Shown: positions 8,959 to 18,142 of the stretch, piece after piece | Numbering within the stretch: the first letter of the stretch is position 1 | How the letters are laid out: each line of letters begins with the position of its first letter | Source of the DNA: Paracoccaceae bacterium | GTDB lineage: Bacteria > Pseudomonadota > Alphaproteobacteria > Rhodobacterales > Rhodobacteraceae | DNA length: 48,431 nt | Direction of reading: 5' to 3' | Assembly (NCBI GenBank): GCA_002705045.2 | Contig: PAHT02000033.1 | Location: forward strand, 47,792 to 96,222 | Notes under the pieces: generated by a model | Told to the model about the DNA's origin: nothing | The model's input: only the letters and a program-made list of their open reading frames with translations | The model's database searches: none | Position numbers and translations under genes: made by a program

Positions 8959-10074
8959 ATGCTTATCGGTTGCCCAAAAGAAATCAAAAATCACGAATAC
9001 CGTGTCGGTTTGACACCTGCGGTGGTTAGAACATTGGTGGCCAATAAAAATAATGTTTTAATTGAAAAGAATGCGGGGATTGGATCCGGTTTTTCGGATA
9101 AAGAATATATAGAGGCTGGCGCAAAGATAGTGACAAAGTTGGATATTTTTAAAAATTCTGAGATGATAGTCAAAGTAAAGGAACCTCAGCCCTCTGAGCG
9201 CTCTAAACTTAACCATGGTCAAACCCTTTTCACTTATCTACATTTGGCACCTGACCGAGAGCAAACTCTCGATTTAATTAATAGTAGAGTAACCGCATTT
9301 GCTTATGAAACAGTGACAGATGTTGAGGGAAGCCTACCCCTTCTTGCGCCAATGTCGGAGGTAGCCGGGCGATTAGCTCCTCAAATGGGAGCATGGTCTT
9401 TACAAAAAGCAAATGGCGGGAGTGGAAAACTCCTCTCTGGTGCACCGGGCGTTCCTCCATCAAAAGTGTTAATTATAGGAGGAGGTATAGTAGGCACCCA
9501 AGCCGCGCTAATTGCATCCGGTATGGGCGCTGATGTGACTTTAATGGATAATTCACTTGAGCGCTTAAAGTATCTTAACCAAATCTTTTATTCAAAATTT
9601 AAGACTGGCTTTCCATCACTTGAAAATATGGAGAAAGCAATTATAGATTCGGATTTAGTTATTGGCGCAGTACTCATACCCGGAGCAGAAGCACCAAAAT
9701 TGATATCTCGAGCCCAATTATCACTTATGAAAAAAGGCTCTGTTTTGGTCGACGTTGCTATAGATCAAGGCGGCTGCTTTGAAACATCTAGAGCAACCAC
9801 CCACGACGAACCCACTTATGAAGTCGACGGCATAATTCATTATTGCGTAGCAAATATGCCTGGAGCAGTTCCAAACACCTCTACTTTAGCCCTTTCTAAT
9901 GCAACAACACCATTTATCTTAGAATTAGCTAAGAATGGTTGGAAATCTGCCTGTTTAGCAAACCATCACTTGTTAAACGGTTTAAATATTCATAACGGCT
10001 GTGTAACTAATAAACCTGTAGCGAATGCTCAAGGTCTAGAATTTTTTGATCCGAAAAATTTACTAAGGCTTTGA
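8959..10074 (+). CDS. ald: alanine dehydrogenase
   Basis: NAD-dependent L-alanine dehydrogenase, interconverting L-alanine and pyruvate plus ammonia. It begins with MLIGCPKEIKNHEYRVGLTP, the substrate-site signature with the conserved arginine and lysine; the second signature (KVLIIGGGIVGTQAALIA) near residue 170 is the nucleotide-binding fold. The catalytic-region sequence FTYLHLAPDREQT is present. Length of 371 residues is normal. The 3' end overlaps the convergent pheT by 12 bases. Likely controlled by the divergent Lrp-type regulator and used for alanine catabolism or ammonium assimilation. Confidence 0.95.
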   Translation: MLIGCPKEIKNHEYRVGLTPAVVRTLVANKNNVLIEKNAGIGSGFSDKEYIEAGAKIVTKLDIFKNSEMIVKVKEPQPSERSKLNHGQTLFTYLHLAPDREQTLDLINSRVTAFAYETVTDVEGSLPLLAPMSEVAGRLAPQMGAWSLQKANGGSGKLLSGAPGVPPSKVLIIGGGIVGTQAALIASGMGADVTLMDNSLERLKYLNQIFYSKFKTGFPSLENMEKAIIDSDLVIGAVLIPGAEAPKLISRAQLSLMKKGSVLVDVAIDQGGCFETSRATTHDEPTYEVDGIIHYCVANMPGAVPNTSTLALSNATTPFILELAKNGWKSACLANHHLLNGLNIHNGCVTNKPVANAQGLEFFDPKNLLRL

Positions 10075-12486
10075 TCGTAGACTAGCTCCGGTAGCATTCT
10101 GCACGCTTTTAATGATTTTTTGCGAAACTGTTTCTAGATCATTATCAGTAAAGGTCGCGTCTAATGGCTGTAATTTTACCATGAACGCAACTGACTTTTT
10201 GCCACTCCCTAACTGTCTCTCTGCTTCCTCGCCTTCAAATATATCAAAAATTCTTGCCTCAATTATAAGTTCTTTTTCGCTCGCCAAAATAGCTTTTTTA
10301 ATTGATTCCACCTCGCAGTTCACTGCAACTACAAATGCAAAATCACGTTCAACCGGTTGGAATTCTGAAATTTTGATTGGAGGACGTATTAACTTTCGCT
10401 TTTTAGGAAACGGCACCGCATCCATAAATATTTCGAATAGCACTACAGGCCCCTTAAGGTCATAATGTTTCAAAATTTTCGGATGTAATTCTCCGAATGT
10501 AGCTAAAACATTGTTGGGACCGAGACAGAGCTTACCGGCGCGTCCAGGATGATAAAAATCTTCAATTTCATCACGAACAATTAACAACCGGTCTGGGATG
10601 ACAAACATATTGTCTAATGCCGACTCAACAATTTTCTTCACGTCAAAAGCATCGACATCCCGAAGCTGACTATAAGAATTTTTTGGTAAATATTTTCCAA
10701 CGAGTATACCTGCGACGTTTGTTCTTTGTTCACCTGGCTTATTCCCAAAAAAAACCTCGCCAAGTTCAAATAACTTTAAATCATTATAGCTACGAGACTG
10801 ATTTCTTTTAGCAGCCTGCAATAACCCTGGAACTATACTTGGTCTCATATGAGTCATTTCAGAACTTATTGGATTTAGCAATTTTATGGACTTAATCCCT
10901 TTTGAAAAGAGTTTTGCACTTTTTTTGTCTATAAAACTATAGGAAATACATTCGTTCAAACCTAATGAAACAATCTTTCGTCTAAGTCGAGAAACTCTTT
11001 TTTGAAATGGTGTAAACACTGGCTTTATAACGCCTACGTGGGTTTGTTTTAGGGGGGCTCCTTCTAATTTTGAAAGAGAAGTTACACGAACTATCTCTTC
11101 TATCAAATCAGCTTCCCCAAAAACATCTGGACGCCAGCTTGGCACTTTTACTTGAAATGTACTGCTCTTATGCAAAACTACAAAACCTAGTGCTCTGAGG
11201 ATTCGCTCTTGCTCTTCTTTTGGTATCGTGATCCCCACCAAACTATTTACGCGGTCAGGCCTAAGTTCTACCACTTTATCAACAAAAGGAGGGGTACCCA
11301 CAACTATAACCTCAGATAATTCTCCACCACAAATATCAAGTATTAACTTGCTTGCAAAATCGATTCCTTTCTCAACAAATAGCGGATCAACTCCTCTTTC
11401 AAATCGATATCTCGCATCTGAATTAATCTTCAATTTTCTCCCAGTTTTAGCTGTTGATATTGGATCAAAGTACGCTGACTCAACCAATACTTCCGTAGTG
11501 TTAAGTTCACAGCCTGAATTCATACCACCAATTATTCCAGCGATAGACTCTACAATTTGACCACTTGAAATAACTGTGTCATCAGGACCAAGATTATATT
11601 CTGATCCATCCAGAGCAAGCATACTTTCACCAAACAATGCTTTCCTGACTGTTAAGCATCCCCCTAGTTTCGCAACATCAAAAACATGTAAAGGCCGAGC
11701 ACTATCATAAGTCACGAAGTTAGTAATATCGACTAAAGCAGAAATTGGTCTTAAACCAATAGCTGTTAGTCTATCCTGAAGCCATTTCGGAGATTGTCTA
11801 TTAACTACCCCTCTAATATGTCTTCCAACAAATAATGGACAGTCTTTGGTTAAAACTTCTTCAGCAATCTTTATCGAAACTGGGCTTTTAAAAGTCCCAT
11901 TTATTCTAGAAACATTCCTTTGCTTGAATTCGCCAAGACCCTTTGCGGCAAGATCCCGCGCGACACCCCTCACCCCCAGTGCATCTGGTCTATTGGGAGT
12001 TATCGCAATGTCAACTACAACATCTAAATCATTACACTGGTCAACGTATTTGGCGCCAACACAGGCCTTACTATCCAATTCAATAATTCCATCGTGCTCC
12101 TCAGAAAGCATTAGCTCTCGTTCTGAGCACATCATACCGTGGCTTTCAACTCCACGAATGTTACCCACCTTTATAATAGTATCTATCCCTGGAACATAGT
12201 CGCCAGGCTGGGCTACAACTACTTTTATACCAGCACGCGCATTGATAGCACCGCATATTATTTGCTTAGAACTATCACCAATATTTACTTCACAGACTTT
12301 TAATCTATCCGCATTCGGATGCTGCTCCACCCTAACAATCTCTCCAACAGTCAAATGAGCCACTTTCTTAGCTGGATCAATGACAGAATCGACTTCAAGA
12401 CCAAGATCTGTTAACCCCAAAACAAGATCATCCAGTGCTACATCTGTTTGAAGATGATCTTTAAGCCATGAAAGTGTAAATTTCAT
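10063..12486 (-). CDS. pheT: phenylalanyl-tRNA synthetase beta subunit
   Basis: The 807-residue beta chain of the alpha2-beta2 enzyme that charges tRNA-Phe. In order: N-terminal segment MKFTLSWLKDHLQTD, an EMAP-like tRNA-binding domain (about residues 40-150, VGEIVRVEQHPNADRLKVCE), the B3/B4 editing domain, a B5 domain, a catalytic-like core, and a C-terminal ferredoxin-fold anticodon-binding domain containing QPVERDFAFVV. Full length with no visible disruption. It lies 37 bases after pheS and converges on ald with a 12-base overlap. Confidence 0.97.
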   Translation of the reverse strand: MKFTLSWLKDHLQTDVALDDLVLGLTDLGLEVDSVIDPAKKVAHLTVGEIVRVEQHPNADRLKVCEVNIGDSSKQIICGAINARAGIKVVVAQPGDYVPGIDTIIKVGNIRGVESHGMMCSERELMLSEEHDGIIELDSKACVGAKYVDQCNDLDVVVDIAITPNRPDALGVRGVARDLAAKGLGEFKQRNVSRINGTFKSPVSIKIAEEVLTKDCPLFVGRHIRGVVNRQSPKWLQDRLTAIGLRPISALVDITNFVTYDSARPLHVFDVAKLGGCLTVRKALFGESMLALDGSEYNLGPDDTVISSGQIVESIAGIIGGMNSGCELNTTEVLVESAYFDPISTAKTGRKLKINSDARYRFERGVDPLFVEKGIDFASKLILDICGGELSEVIVVGTPPFVDKVVELRPDRVNSLVGITIPKEEQERILRALGFVVLHKSSTFQVKVPSWRPDVFGEADLIEEIVRVTSLSKLEGAPLKQTHVGVIKPVFTPFQKRVSRLRRKIVSLGLNECISYSFIDKKSAKLFSKGIKSIKLLNPISSEMTHMRPSIVPGLLQAAKRNQSRSYNDLKLFELGEVFFGNKPGEQRTNVAGILVGKYLPKNSYSQLRDVDAFDVKKIVESALDNMFVIPDRLLIVRDEIEDFYHPGRAGKLCLGPNNVLATFGELHPKILKHYDLKGPVVLFEIFMDAVPFPKKRKLIRPPIKISEFQPVERDFAFVVAVNCEVESIKKAILASEKELIIEARIFDIFEGEEAERQLGSGKKSVAFMVKLQPLDATFTDNDLETVSQKIIKSVQNATGASLRSKP

Positions 12487-12523
12487 TTGTGAGCCCTTAA
12501 TTTTTTCATTCAGATTAAACTCA

Positions 12524-13609
12524 CTAAAACTTACTCAGACCACTATGCATGGCGGGAAAATCATTATCCGAAAAACCAAAATGTTTCAACCACCTCAAGT
12601 CACTATCAAAGAATGACCTTAGATCTGGAATTCCATATTTCAACATTGCAATACGATCTATGCCGACACCAAAAGCAAATCCTTGATATTTATCTAGCCC
12701 TAATCCAACAGCTTCAAGAACCTTGGGATGAACCATCCCGCTACCCAGAATTTCCATCCAACTTTCCCCTTCACCAATTTTTAATTGGTTATCGATCCAC
12801 GAACAACGAATGTCTACTTCGGCTGACGGTTCGGTAAAGGGAAAGTGACTACTTCTAAATCTCAATTCAACGGTTTCTACCTCAAAAAAAGCTCGGCAAA
12901 ACTCCTCTAGGACCCACTTTAGATTTGCCATTGAAATATCTTTATCTATGGCTAAACCCTCAACTTGATGAAACATTGGTGTATGTGTTTGATCATAATC
13001 AGAGCGAAAAACTCTTCCCGGAGCGATGATTTTACAAGGGCCCTTAACACGCTCCATATGTCTGATTTGAACTGGACTAGTGTGAGTACGAAGCACATTT
13101 AATGGAGATCCACTCCTCTCATCACCGGCAACATAAAAAGTATCAAACTCTTGTCTAGCCGGATGCTCTGGTGGAATATTTAGAGCATCAAAATTGTAAT
13201 AATCACTTTCAATTTGAGGACCATCTGCAACTGTAAACCCCATGCTCGCAAAAATTGCTATGACCTCTTCTGTCACCTGACTTACTGGATGTAAAGAACC
13301 TTCATCAGACAGCCGTGGCGAGCGGCTAAGATCTAACCACTCGGACTCCATTCTAAGCTTAAGACAACTTTCTTCAATGTTATCTTTCTGATCTTTGATT
13401 AAGTCGTTTATTTCATCTTTTAAGGAATTAAAAATTGGTCCTTTAACTTGACGTTGCTCCATACTCATCGAGCCAAGCTCACGCATCTTCGATGTTATTT
13501 CACCTTTTTTTCCTAGAGCACTTATCCTCACATCTTCGAGCTCGCTATCCGTCTCAGCTGAGTCTATCAGATTTAAATATTTTTTCCTTAATTCTGAAAT
13601 CTCGTTCAT
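12524..13609 (-). CDS. pheS: phenylalanyl-tRNA synthetase alpha subunit
   Basis: The 361-residue catalytic alpha chain. An N-terminal coiled-coil arm (about residues 1-90, including [17 protein letters not shown]) binds tRNA; the class II core follows. Motif 2 is [20 protein letters not shown] near residue 205, and motif 3 is [17 protein letters not shown] near residue 320. The gene follows rplT by 63 bases and precedes pheT by 37, the widespread rpmI-rplT-pheS-pheT order. Confidence 0.97.
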   Translation of the reverse strand: MNEISELRKKYLNLIDSAETDSELEDVRISALGKKGEITSKMRELGSMSMEQRQVKGPIFNSLKDEINDLIKDQKDNIEESCLKLRMESEWLDLSRSPRLSDEGSLHPVSQVTEEVIAIFASMGFTVADGPQIESDYYNFDALNIPPEHPARQEFDTFYVAGDERSGSPLNVLRTHTSPVQIRHMERVKGPCKIIAPGRVFRSDYDQTHTPMFHQVEGLAIDKDISMANLKWVLEEFCRAFFEVETVELRFRSSHFPFTEPSAEVDIRCSWIDNQLKIGEGESWMEILGSGMVHPKVLEAVGLGLDKYQGFAFGVGIDRIAMLKYGIPDLRSFFDSDLRWLKHFGFSDNDFPAMHSGLSKF

Positions 13610-13672
13610 AACTCGCCAACATTTTTCTTAGTCTTTTTACAAAAAACATAAAATAGCATGCGATTACAACTC

Positions 13673-14038
13673 TTATTTACTTAAGACCTTTTTAACTCTT
13701 TCGAGAATAACGTTAAATGCATCAGGTTCATTAACTGCCAATTCAGCCAAAACTTTTCTATCCATTTCAATTCCTGCTATCGAAAGACCATTAACAAACT
13801 TAGAATAGTTCATTGTTTCGTCTAAAGATCTTACAGCGGCATTTATTCTCTGAATCCACAAGGCTCGAAATGTTCTTTTTCTAACTTTTCTATCTCGGGT
13901 AGCATATTGCATCGCCTTATCAACAGATTGTGTTGCAGTTCTAAAATTTCTGTGTCTAGCTCCATAATGTCCCTTAGCGGCTTTGACTACTTTCCTGTGA
14001 CGAGCATGAGTAACAACACCTGATTTTACACGTGACAT
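13673..14038 (-). CDS. rplT: 50S ribosomal protein L20
   Basis: A 121-residue basic protein needed for early 50S assembly. The N-terminal extension with [14 protein letters not shown] and the core sequence [20 protein letters not shown] are typical of L20. It follows rpmI by 13 bases, so the two are almost certainly translated from one message. In many bacteria L20 represses its own operon; no clear leader structure for this was found here. Confidence 0.97.
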   Translation of the reverse strand: MSRVKSGVVTHARHRKVVKAAKGHYGARHRNFRTATQSVDKAMQYATRDRKVRKRTFRALWIQRINAAVRSLDETMNYSKFVNGLSIAGIEMDRKVLAELAVNEPDAFNVILERVKKVLSK

Positions 14039-14051
14039 ATAACAATCCCTC

Positions 14052-14252
14052 CTAACCAGAATAAGGCATAAATGATTTAACTGTATTTTCGTCGGCTTTT
14101 GATAGGATTGTAGTGCCTCGCGCGTTCCTAATAAACTTTCTGGACCGTTTAATCATGCCATGCCGCTTTCCAGCTTGAGGTGATTTGATTCTTCCACTGG
14201 CAGTAACTTTGAAGCGCTTTTTAGCGCTAGACTTAGTCTTCATTTTGGGCAT
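14052..14252 (-). CDS. rpmI: 50S ribosomal protein L35
   Basis: A 66-residue basic protein beginning [20 protein letters not shown], with the [10 protein letters not shown] segment, diagnostic of L35. The start is supported by AGGAG about 6 bases upstream. It opens the rpmI-rplT-pheS-pheT block. infC, which often precedes rpmI elsewhere, is absent; pyk is the upstream neighbour, 130 bases away on the same strand. Confidence 0.97.
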   Translation of the reverse strand: MPKMKTKSSAKKRFKVTASGRIKSPQAGKRHGMIKRSRKFIRNARGTTILSKADENTVKSFMPYSG

Positions 14253-14320
14253 TTTTATCTCCTATCGAGTATTTAGACAAACACGGCAGCCCCAACTAAC
14301 CGAGCTTATACAGTAACGGT

Positions 14321-14349
14321 GGTATATGCAGTTATTATGGCAAAGGCAA
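14321..14349 (-). promoter_or_regulatory. candidate promoter for rpmI-rplT-pheST
   Basis: On the minus strand, TTGCCT (14344-14349) and TATACC (14321-14326) are separated by 17 bases, placing a start about 75 bases before rpmI. This fits the 130-base gap between pyk and rpmI. Read by eye only. Confidence 0.4.
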
Positions 14350-14382
14350 GACATTTAATAAAGCTCTTAATTCAAATCTCTC

Positions 14383-15840
14383 TTAATCAATCTCACCATC
14401 AAAAATTGATTTTTCATTGACTGGAGCTACCCGCAAAATATTTGTAGTTCCAGGTACATTAAATGGAACCCCAGCTATGACAACAATCTTATCTTTATTC
14501 ATCGCAAACCCATTTTCTCTTGCAGCACGAGCCGCACTAACCACTGCCATCTTAAAACGCTCAACCTCACCGGTAACAACACAATGTAAACCCCAAATTA
14601 AGGTCAATTGTCGAGCTATCCCAATTTTTGGCGTTAAAGCAATTATTGGCACTCTCGGTCTTTCCCGGCAAGCTAATAAAGCTGTTGTGCCGCTGTGAGT
14701 AAAACAACAAATAGCTTTCACATTTGTTGTTTCAGCTATTTCGCGAGCCGCAACGGTTATAGCGTCAGAAACTCCCCTTTTTCCAGGCGTTCGAGCTGAC
14801 TCTAATATTTGGCGATGGGTTGGATCTTTCTCCACTTCAACAGCAACGTTATTCATCGTACTCACAGCTTCAATTGGATACATGCCAGCTGCCGACTCTG
14901 CTGACAACATAACTGCATCAGCACCCTCATAAATAGCTTGAGCGACATCTGAAACTTCTGCTCTAGTCGGAACTGGGGCGTTTACCATACTCTCCATCAT
15001 CTGGGTAGCCACAATCACTGGCTTTCCTTTGGCTCGACAAGCTCTAACTAGACGCTTTTGAATCGGAGGAACAGCCTCAACTGGAAGTTCTACTCCTAAA
15101 TCTCCCCGAGCAACCATTATTCCATCTGATACTTCTAAAATACTGTCAAAAGCTTCCACCGCTGCTGGTTTTTCAATTTTCGATAAAATTTCTGCTCGTC
15201 CTTTAACAAGTTTACGGGCTTCCTCAACATCTTGAGGCCTCTGCACAAACGATAGCGCTAACCAATCAACGCCCAGGTTGCAGACAAACTCAAGATCAGT
15301 TCGATCTTTCTTAGAAAGAGCCGCAAGTGGAAGGATTACATCAGGAACATTTACTCCCTTGTTATCAGATATAACGCCGCCTACTAGCACAATTAGTTCT
15401 GCATGGTCGTCCCTATAAGATAAAACTTTTAATCTAATTTTTCCATCATCAATCAATAAAATAGAGCCAACTTTTAATGCCTGAAATATTTCTTTATGCG
15501 GCAAGCAAACTCGCGTTGCATCACCTAACTTTTGATCCAAATCAAAACTAAATTTCGTTCCTTCAATTAAATCAGCTGAACCACCACTAAATCTGCCGCA
15601 TCGTAACTTCGGCCCTTGTAAGTCAGCCATTACACAAATTGGTCTATCAAACTCAGCTTCAATATCTCTTATAATATCGAAGCGCTTTTTAATTTCTACA
15701 TGGGTTCCGTGACTTAGATTTAGCCGAAAAATATCTGCACCAGCTAAGAAAAGTTCTTTGATAATATCTCGACTATCTGATGCTGGCCCTAACGTGGCTG
15801 CGATTTTTACCCTGCGCTGTCGCCTCAATATTTCATCCAT
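14383..15840 (-). CDS. pyk: pyruvate kinase
   Basis: Converts phosphoenolpyruvate and ADP to pyruvate and ATP. The N-terminal RRVKIAATLGPAS, the substrate-site stretch FRLNLSHGTH, the ADLQGPKLR loop and the active-site signature ILSKIEKPAAVEAFD with the catalytic lysine near residue 220 are all present, as is GDLGVELP further on. Length of 485 residues is normal, with the C-terminal allosteric domain intact. It precedes rpmI on the same strand by 130 bases, where a separate promoter candidate lies. Confidence 0.97.
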   Translation of the reverse strand: MDEILRRQRRVKIAATLGPASDSRDIIKELFLAGADIFRLNLSHGTHVEIKKRFDIIRDIEAEFDRPICVMADLQGPKLRCGRFSGGSADLIEGTKFSFDLDQKLGDATRVCLPHKEIFQALKVGSILLIDDGKIRLKVLSYRDDHAELIVLVGGVISDNKGVNVPDVILPLAALSKKDRTDLEFVCNLGVDWLALSFVQRPQDVEEARKLVKGRAEILSKIEKPAAVEAFDSILEVSDGIMVARGDLGVELPVEAVPPIQKRLVRACRAKGKPVIVATQMMESMVNAPVPTRAEVSDVAQAIYEGADAVMLSAESAAGMYPIEAVSTMNNVAVEVEKDPTHRQILESARTPGKRGVSDAITVAAREIAETTNVKAICCFTHSGTTALLACRERPRVPIIALTPKIGIARQLTLIWGLHCVVTGEVERFKMAVVSAARAARENGFAMNKDKIVVIAGVPFNVPGTTNILRVAPVNEKSIFDGEID

Positions 15841-16017
15841 GATTAGAGGATTCTCCCACTTTTAAATAGTTGTTGCTCAATTCTACATATTGGGCTTATA
15901 AAATATTAATCTTATAAACAATTGAGCTGATTTAGTTAAAACACTTATAATAATTTCTAAGGCCTGTAGACGATCCCGAAGTTAAAACATCATAAACATA
16001 CGTGACAATTAAAATTT

Positions 16018-16776
16018 ATGAAATCTTGCAACCACAATTATCAGATATTTAATCAAAATTGCAATTCAAAATTCCTACTTTTATGTGATCACGCTTCGAA
16101 TCATATTCCAAAATGTATATCAGAAACCCAACTCGGATTAGACGATGTAGATTTAAACCGACACATTGCTTATGACTTAGGTGCTAAAGAGATTGCCATT
16201 GAACTATCTGAATTTTTGGAAGCACCATTGATTTTGTCTAATTTCTCGAGATTAGTTATTGATCCAAACAGATCATTAGAGGATCCTACCTCAATAATGC
16301 AAATTTATGATGGGACGATAATACCAGGTAATTTGCACTTATCGAAAGCTAAAGTGTACTCCCGTCAAACACACTTTTATAATTCTTATCACAATGCAAT
16401 TTCAAAATTTATCACAGCTAAAAAGAAGCAAGATATAACCCTATGTATTGTCTCGATTCACTCATTCTCACCACAATTGAAGTTTGAAGGTCCACGTCCT
16501 TGGCATATTGGGGTTTTGTGGAATAGAGATACAAGAATGTCTGATTTGTTTATAAAAGAATTGGAAAAATATAACGATATATGTATTGGAAAAAATGAAC
16601 CATACTCGGGAGACCTAGAGGGCGATACCCTATCAAAACACGGAACAACCAATAACCTCCCACATGTCTTGGTTGAATTTCGCAACGATCTAATAGCAGA
16701 TAAAACTGGACAAAAAAAGTGGGGAGAAATAATAGGGGAGGTATTAACTAAAAGTGCCTACAGATTAAAGGAGTGA
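16018..16776 (+). CDS. N-formylglutamate amidohydrolase family protein
   Basis: A 252-residue member of the N-formylglutamate amidohydrolase (HutG-type) family. LLLCDHASNHIP near residue 22 and the C-terminal GTTNNLPHVLVEFRNDLI are characteristic; H, D and E residues in these motifs probably hold the catalytic zinc. HutG itself hydrolyses N-formylglutamate in histidine breakdown, but no other hut gene is here, so the substrate may differ. It is followed after 9 bases by the DUF1244 gene, a pairing I recall from related genomes. Confidence 0.85.
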   Translation: MKSCNHNYQIFNQNCNSKFLLLCDHASNHIPKCISETQLGLDDVDLNRHIAYDLGAKEIAIELSEFLEAPLILSNFSRLVIDPNRSLEDPTSIMQIYDGTIIPGNLHLSKAKVYSRQTHFYNSYHNAISKFITAKKKQDITLCIVSIHSFSPQLKFEGPRPWHIGVLWNRDTRMSDLFIKELEKYNDICIGKNEPYSGDLEGDTLSKHGTTNNLPHVLVEFRNDLIADKTGQKKWGEIIGEVLTKSAYRLKE

Positions 16777-16785
16777 AACTAATCT

Positions 16786-17031
16786 ATGATGACCAACGTA
16801 CAGACTGAAATAGAAGCGGCAGCTTTTAGAAAACTTAAGAAGCACCTTGCAGAAAGAACGGACGTTCAAAATATTGATTTAATGAATTTAGCCGGATTTT
16901 GTAGAAACTGTCTCGCACGTTGGTATCAGGAGGCCGCAGCGGAGAAAAATATCGAAATGTCCAAAGATAAATCCCGCGATATTTTCTATGGAATGCCCTT
17001 TGAGGAGTGGAAAAAGAAATATCAGCGTTAA
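16786..17031 (+). CDS. DUF1244 family protein
   Basis: An 81-residue soluble protein with the highly conserved DUF1244 core VQNIDLMNLAGFCRNCLARW, including a CxxC pair, then a C-terminal FYGMPFEEWK. Two ATG codons lie in tandem at 16786 and 16789; either may be used. It is shorter at the C-terminus than the roughly 95-residue members I remember. Function is unknown; the conserved cysteines suggest metal or redox chemistry. Likely in one operon with the amidohydrolase gene. Confidence 0.85.
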   Translation: MMTNVQTEIEAAAFRKLKKHLAERTDVQNIDLMNLAGFCRNCLARWYQEAAAEKNIEMSKDKSRDIFYGMPFEEWKKKYQR

Positions 17032-17127
17032 ATCATTAAGAAATTCAATGCCTCGAAAGCTAAACTTTAAAAAATTTCTACTCGCAGTTATTCTAAAATG
17101 TATCAATAATTTTGCAATTTTTAATCG

Positions 17128-17982
17128 TCATTCGGAGATACGCTTAATATTTATTAGATATTTTTCCCTCAATAATTTTGTTATTTCCCCTACTCCCCCA
17201 TCGCCAATCACTTTTCCATTGATCTCTACGACCGACGTTATAAAATTTGTTGCAGAAGTGATAAATGCCTCATCAGCAAGTTCTGCCTCTGCGACAGAAA
17301 ATGGTCTTTCCTCAAACTGCATTCCAAGAAGGATCGCCGTCTGCTGAATTGAAAAACGAGTAACACCAGCGAGTATTTCTTTTCCTACTCCACGTGTGAC
17401 AATTTTTTTGTTATCAAGAACTATAAAAGCATTGCTGGAGGTTCCTTCAGTGACATATCCATCTTCAACAAACCAGGCATCATCAAATCCTTGGGCCTGC
17501 GCTTCTGTTTTGGTCAAGCTAGCTGCGAGCAGTTGAGTGGTCTTAATATCTCTGTGCTTCCAACGCGCTTCAGGAATCGTCATGATTCTTAAACATCTAT
17601 TTAAACGCTCAGGTTCAAGCAAAGGAAGCGTTTGTGAAAACATCACGACAGAAGATTTTAGATTATCCTTAATTAAAAAATCCCTTTCAGCGGAACCTCG
17701 AGAAACTTGCATGTAAATTAAACCATCAGCTAATTCATTTAACCTTATGAGCTCTCGATGTATATTGAGTAGAGCTTCCTCATCAAGTGAAAACTTAATA
17801 TTGAGATGTTTAAGTGATCGCTTAAGCCGTCCGATGTGACCGCTCCAATCAACTAATCTTCCATTTAAAACCGCAGTTACCTCATAAACACTATCTGCAA
17901 AAAGAAAGCCTCGGTCAAAAATCGAAATTTTTGCTTCTAATTCTGAAATGAACTTGCCATTTACGTACACTATTCTTACCAT
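17128..17982 (-). CDS. class IV aminotransferase, probable D-amino-acid transaminase
   Basis: A 284-residue PLP enzyme of fold type IV. The start VRIVYVNGKFISELEAKISI and the FDRGFLFADSVYE motif near residue 23 are typical of D-alanine-type transaminases. The PLP lysine is in HRDIKTTQLLAASL near residue 146, and the EGTSSNAFIV motif binds the cofactor phosphate. Such enzymes supply D-glutamate and D-alanine for peptidoglycan; a branched-chain aminotransferase is the main alternative. It is convergent with DUF1244 across a 96-base gap and divergent from the thiolase. Confidence 0.85.
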   Translation of the reverse strand: MVRIVYVNGKFISELEAKISIFDRGFLFADSVYEVTAVLNGRLVDWSGHIGRLKRSLKHLNIKFSLDEEALLNIHRELIRLNELADGLIYMQVSRGSAERDFLIKDNLKSSVVMFSQTLPLLEPERLNRCLRIMTIPEARWKHRDIKTTQLLAASLTKTEAQAQGFDDAWFVEDGYVTEGTSSNAFIVLDNKKIVTRGVGKEILAGVTRFSIQQTAILLGMQFEERPFSVAEAELADEAFITSATNFITSVVEINGKVIGDGGVGEITKLLREKYLINIKRISE

Positions 17983-18017
17983 CGCATGGAGCCTTTAAAG
18001 ATGATATAACTTTTCAC

Positions 18018-18047
18018 TTGAACTACCCCAACAACAAAATTTATAAC
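18018..18047 (+). promoter_or_regulatory. candidate promoter for the thiolase gene
   Basis: TTGAAC (18018-18023) and TATAAC (18042-18047) are separated by 18 bases, about 95 bases upstream of the thiolase ATG. A purine-rich AGGTGGTGA just before the ATG is the ribosome site. Assigned by eye. Confidence 0.4.
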
Positions 18048-18142
18048 TTAACTATATTCAGAAAAAATAGGAATTTAATACGAACGCATGTGAGAGAATA
18101 CATTTAAACTCTCTTTTTAACAAGCAAGCAGGTGGTGAAAAA

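Noticed and set aside
16988-17347. A 119-codon plus-strand frame across the DUF1244/aminotransferase junction
   Set aside because: It overlaps both real genes in other frames, has no ribosome site and no family resemblance.
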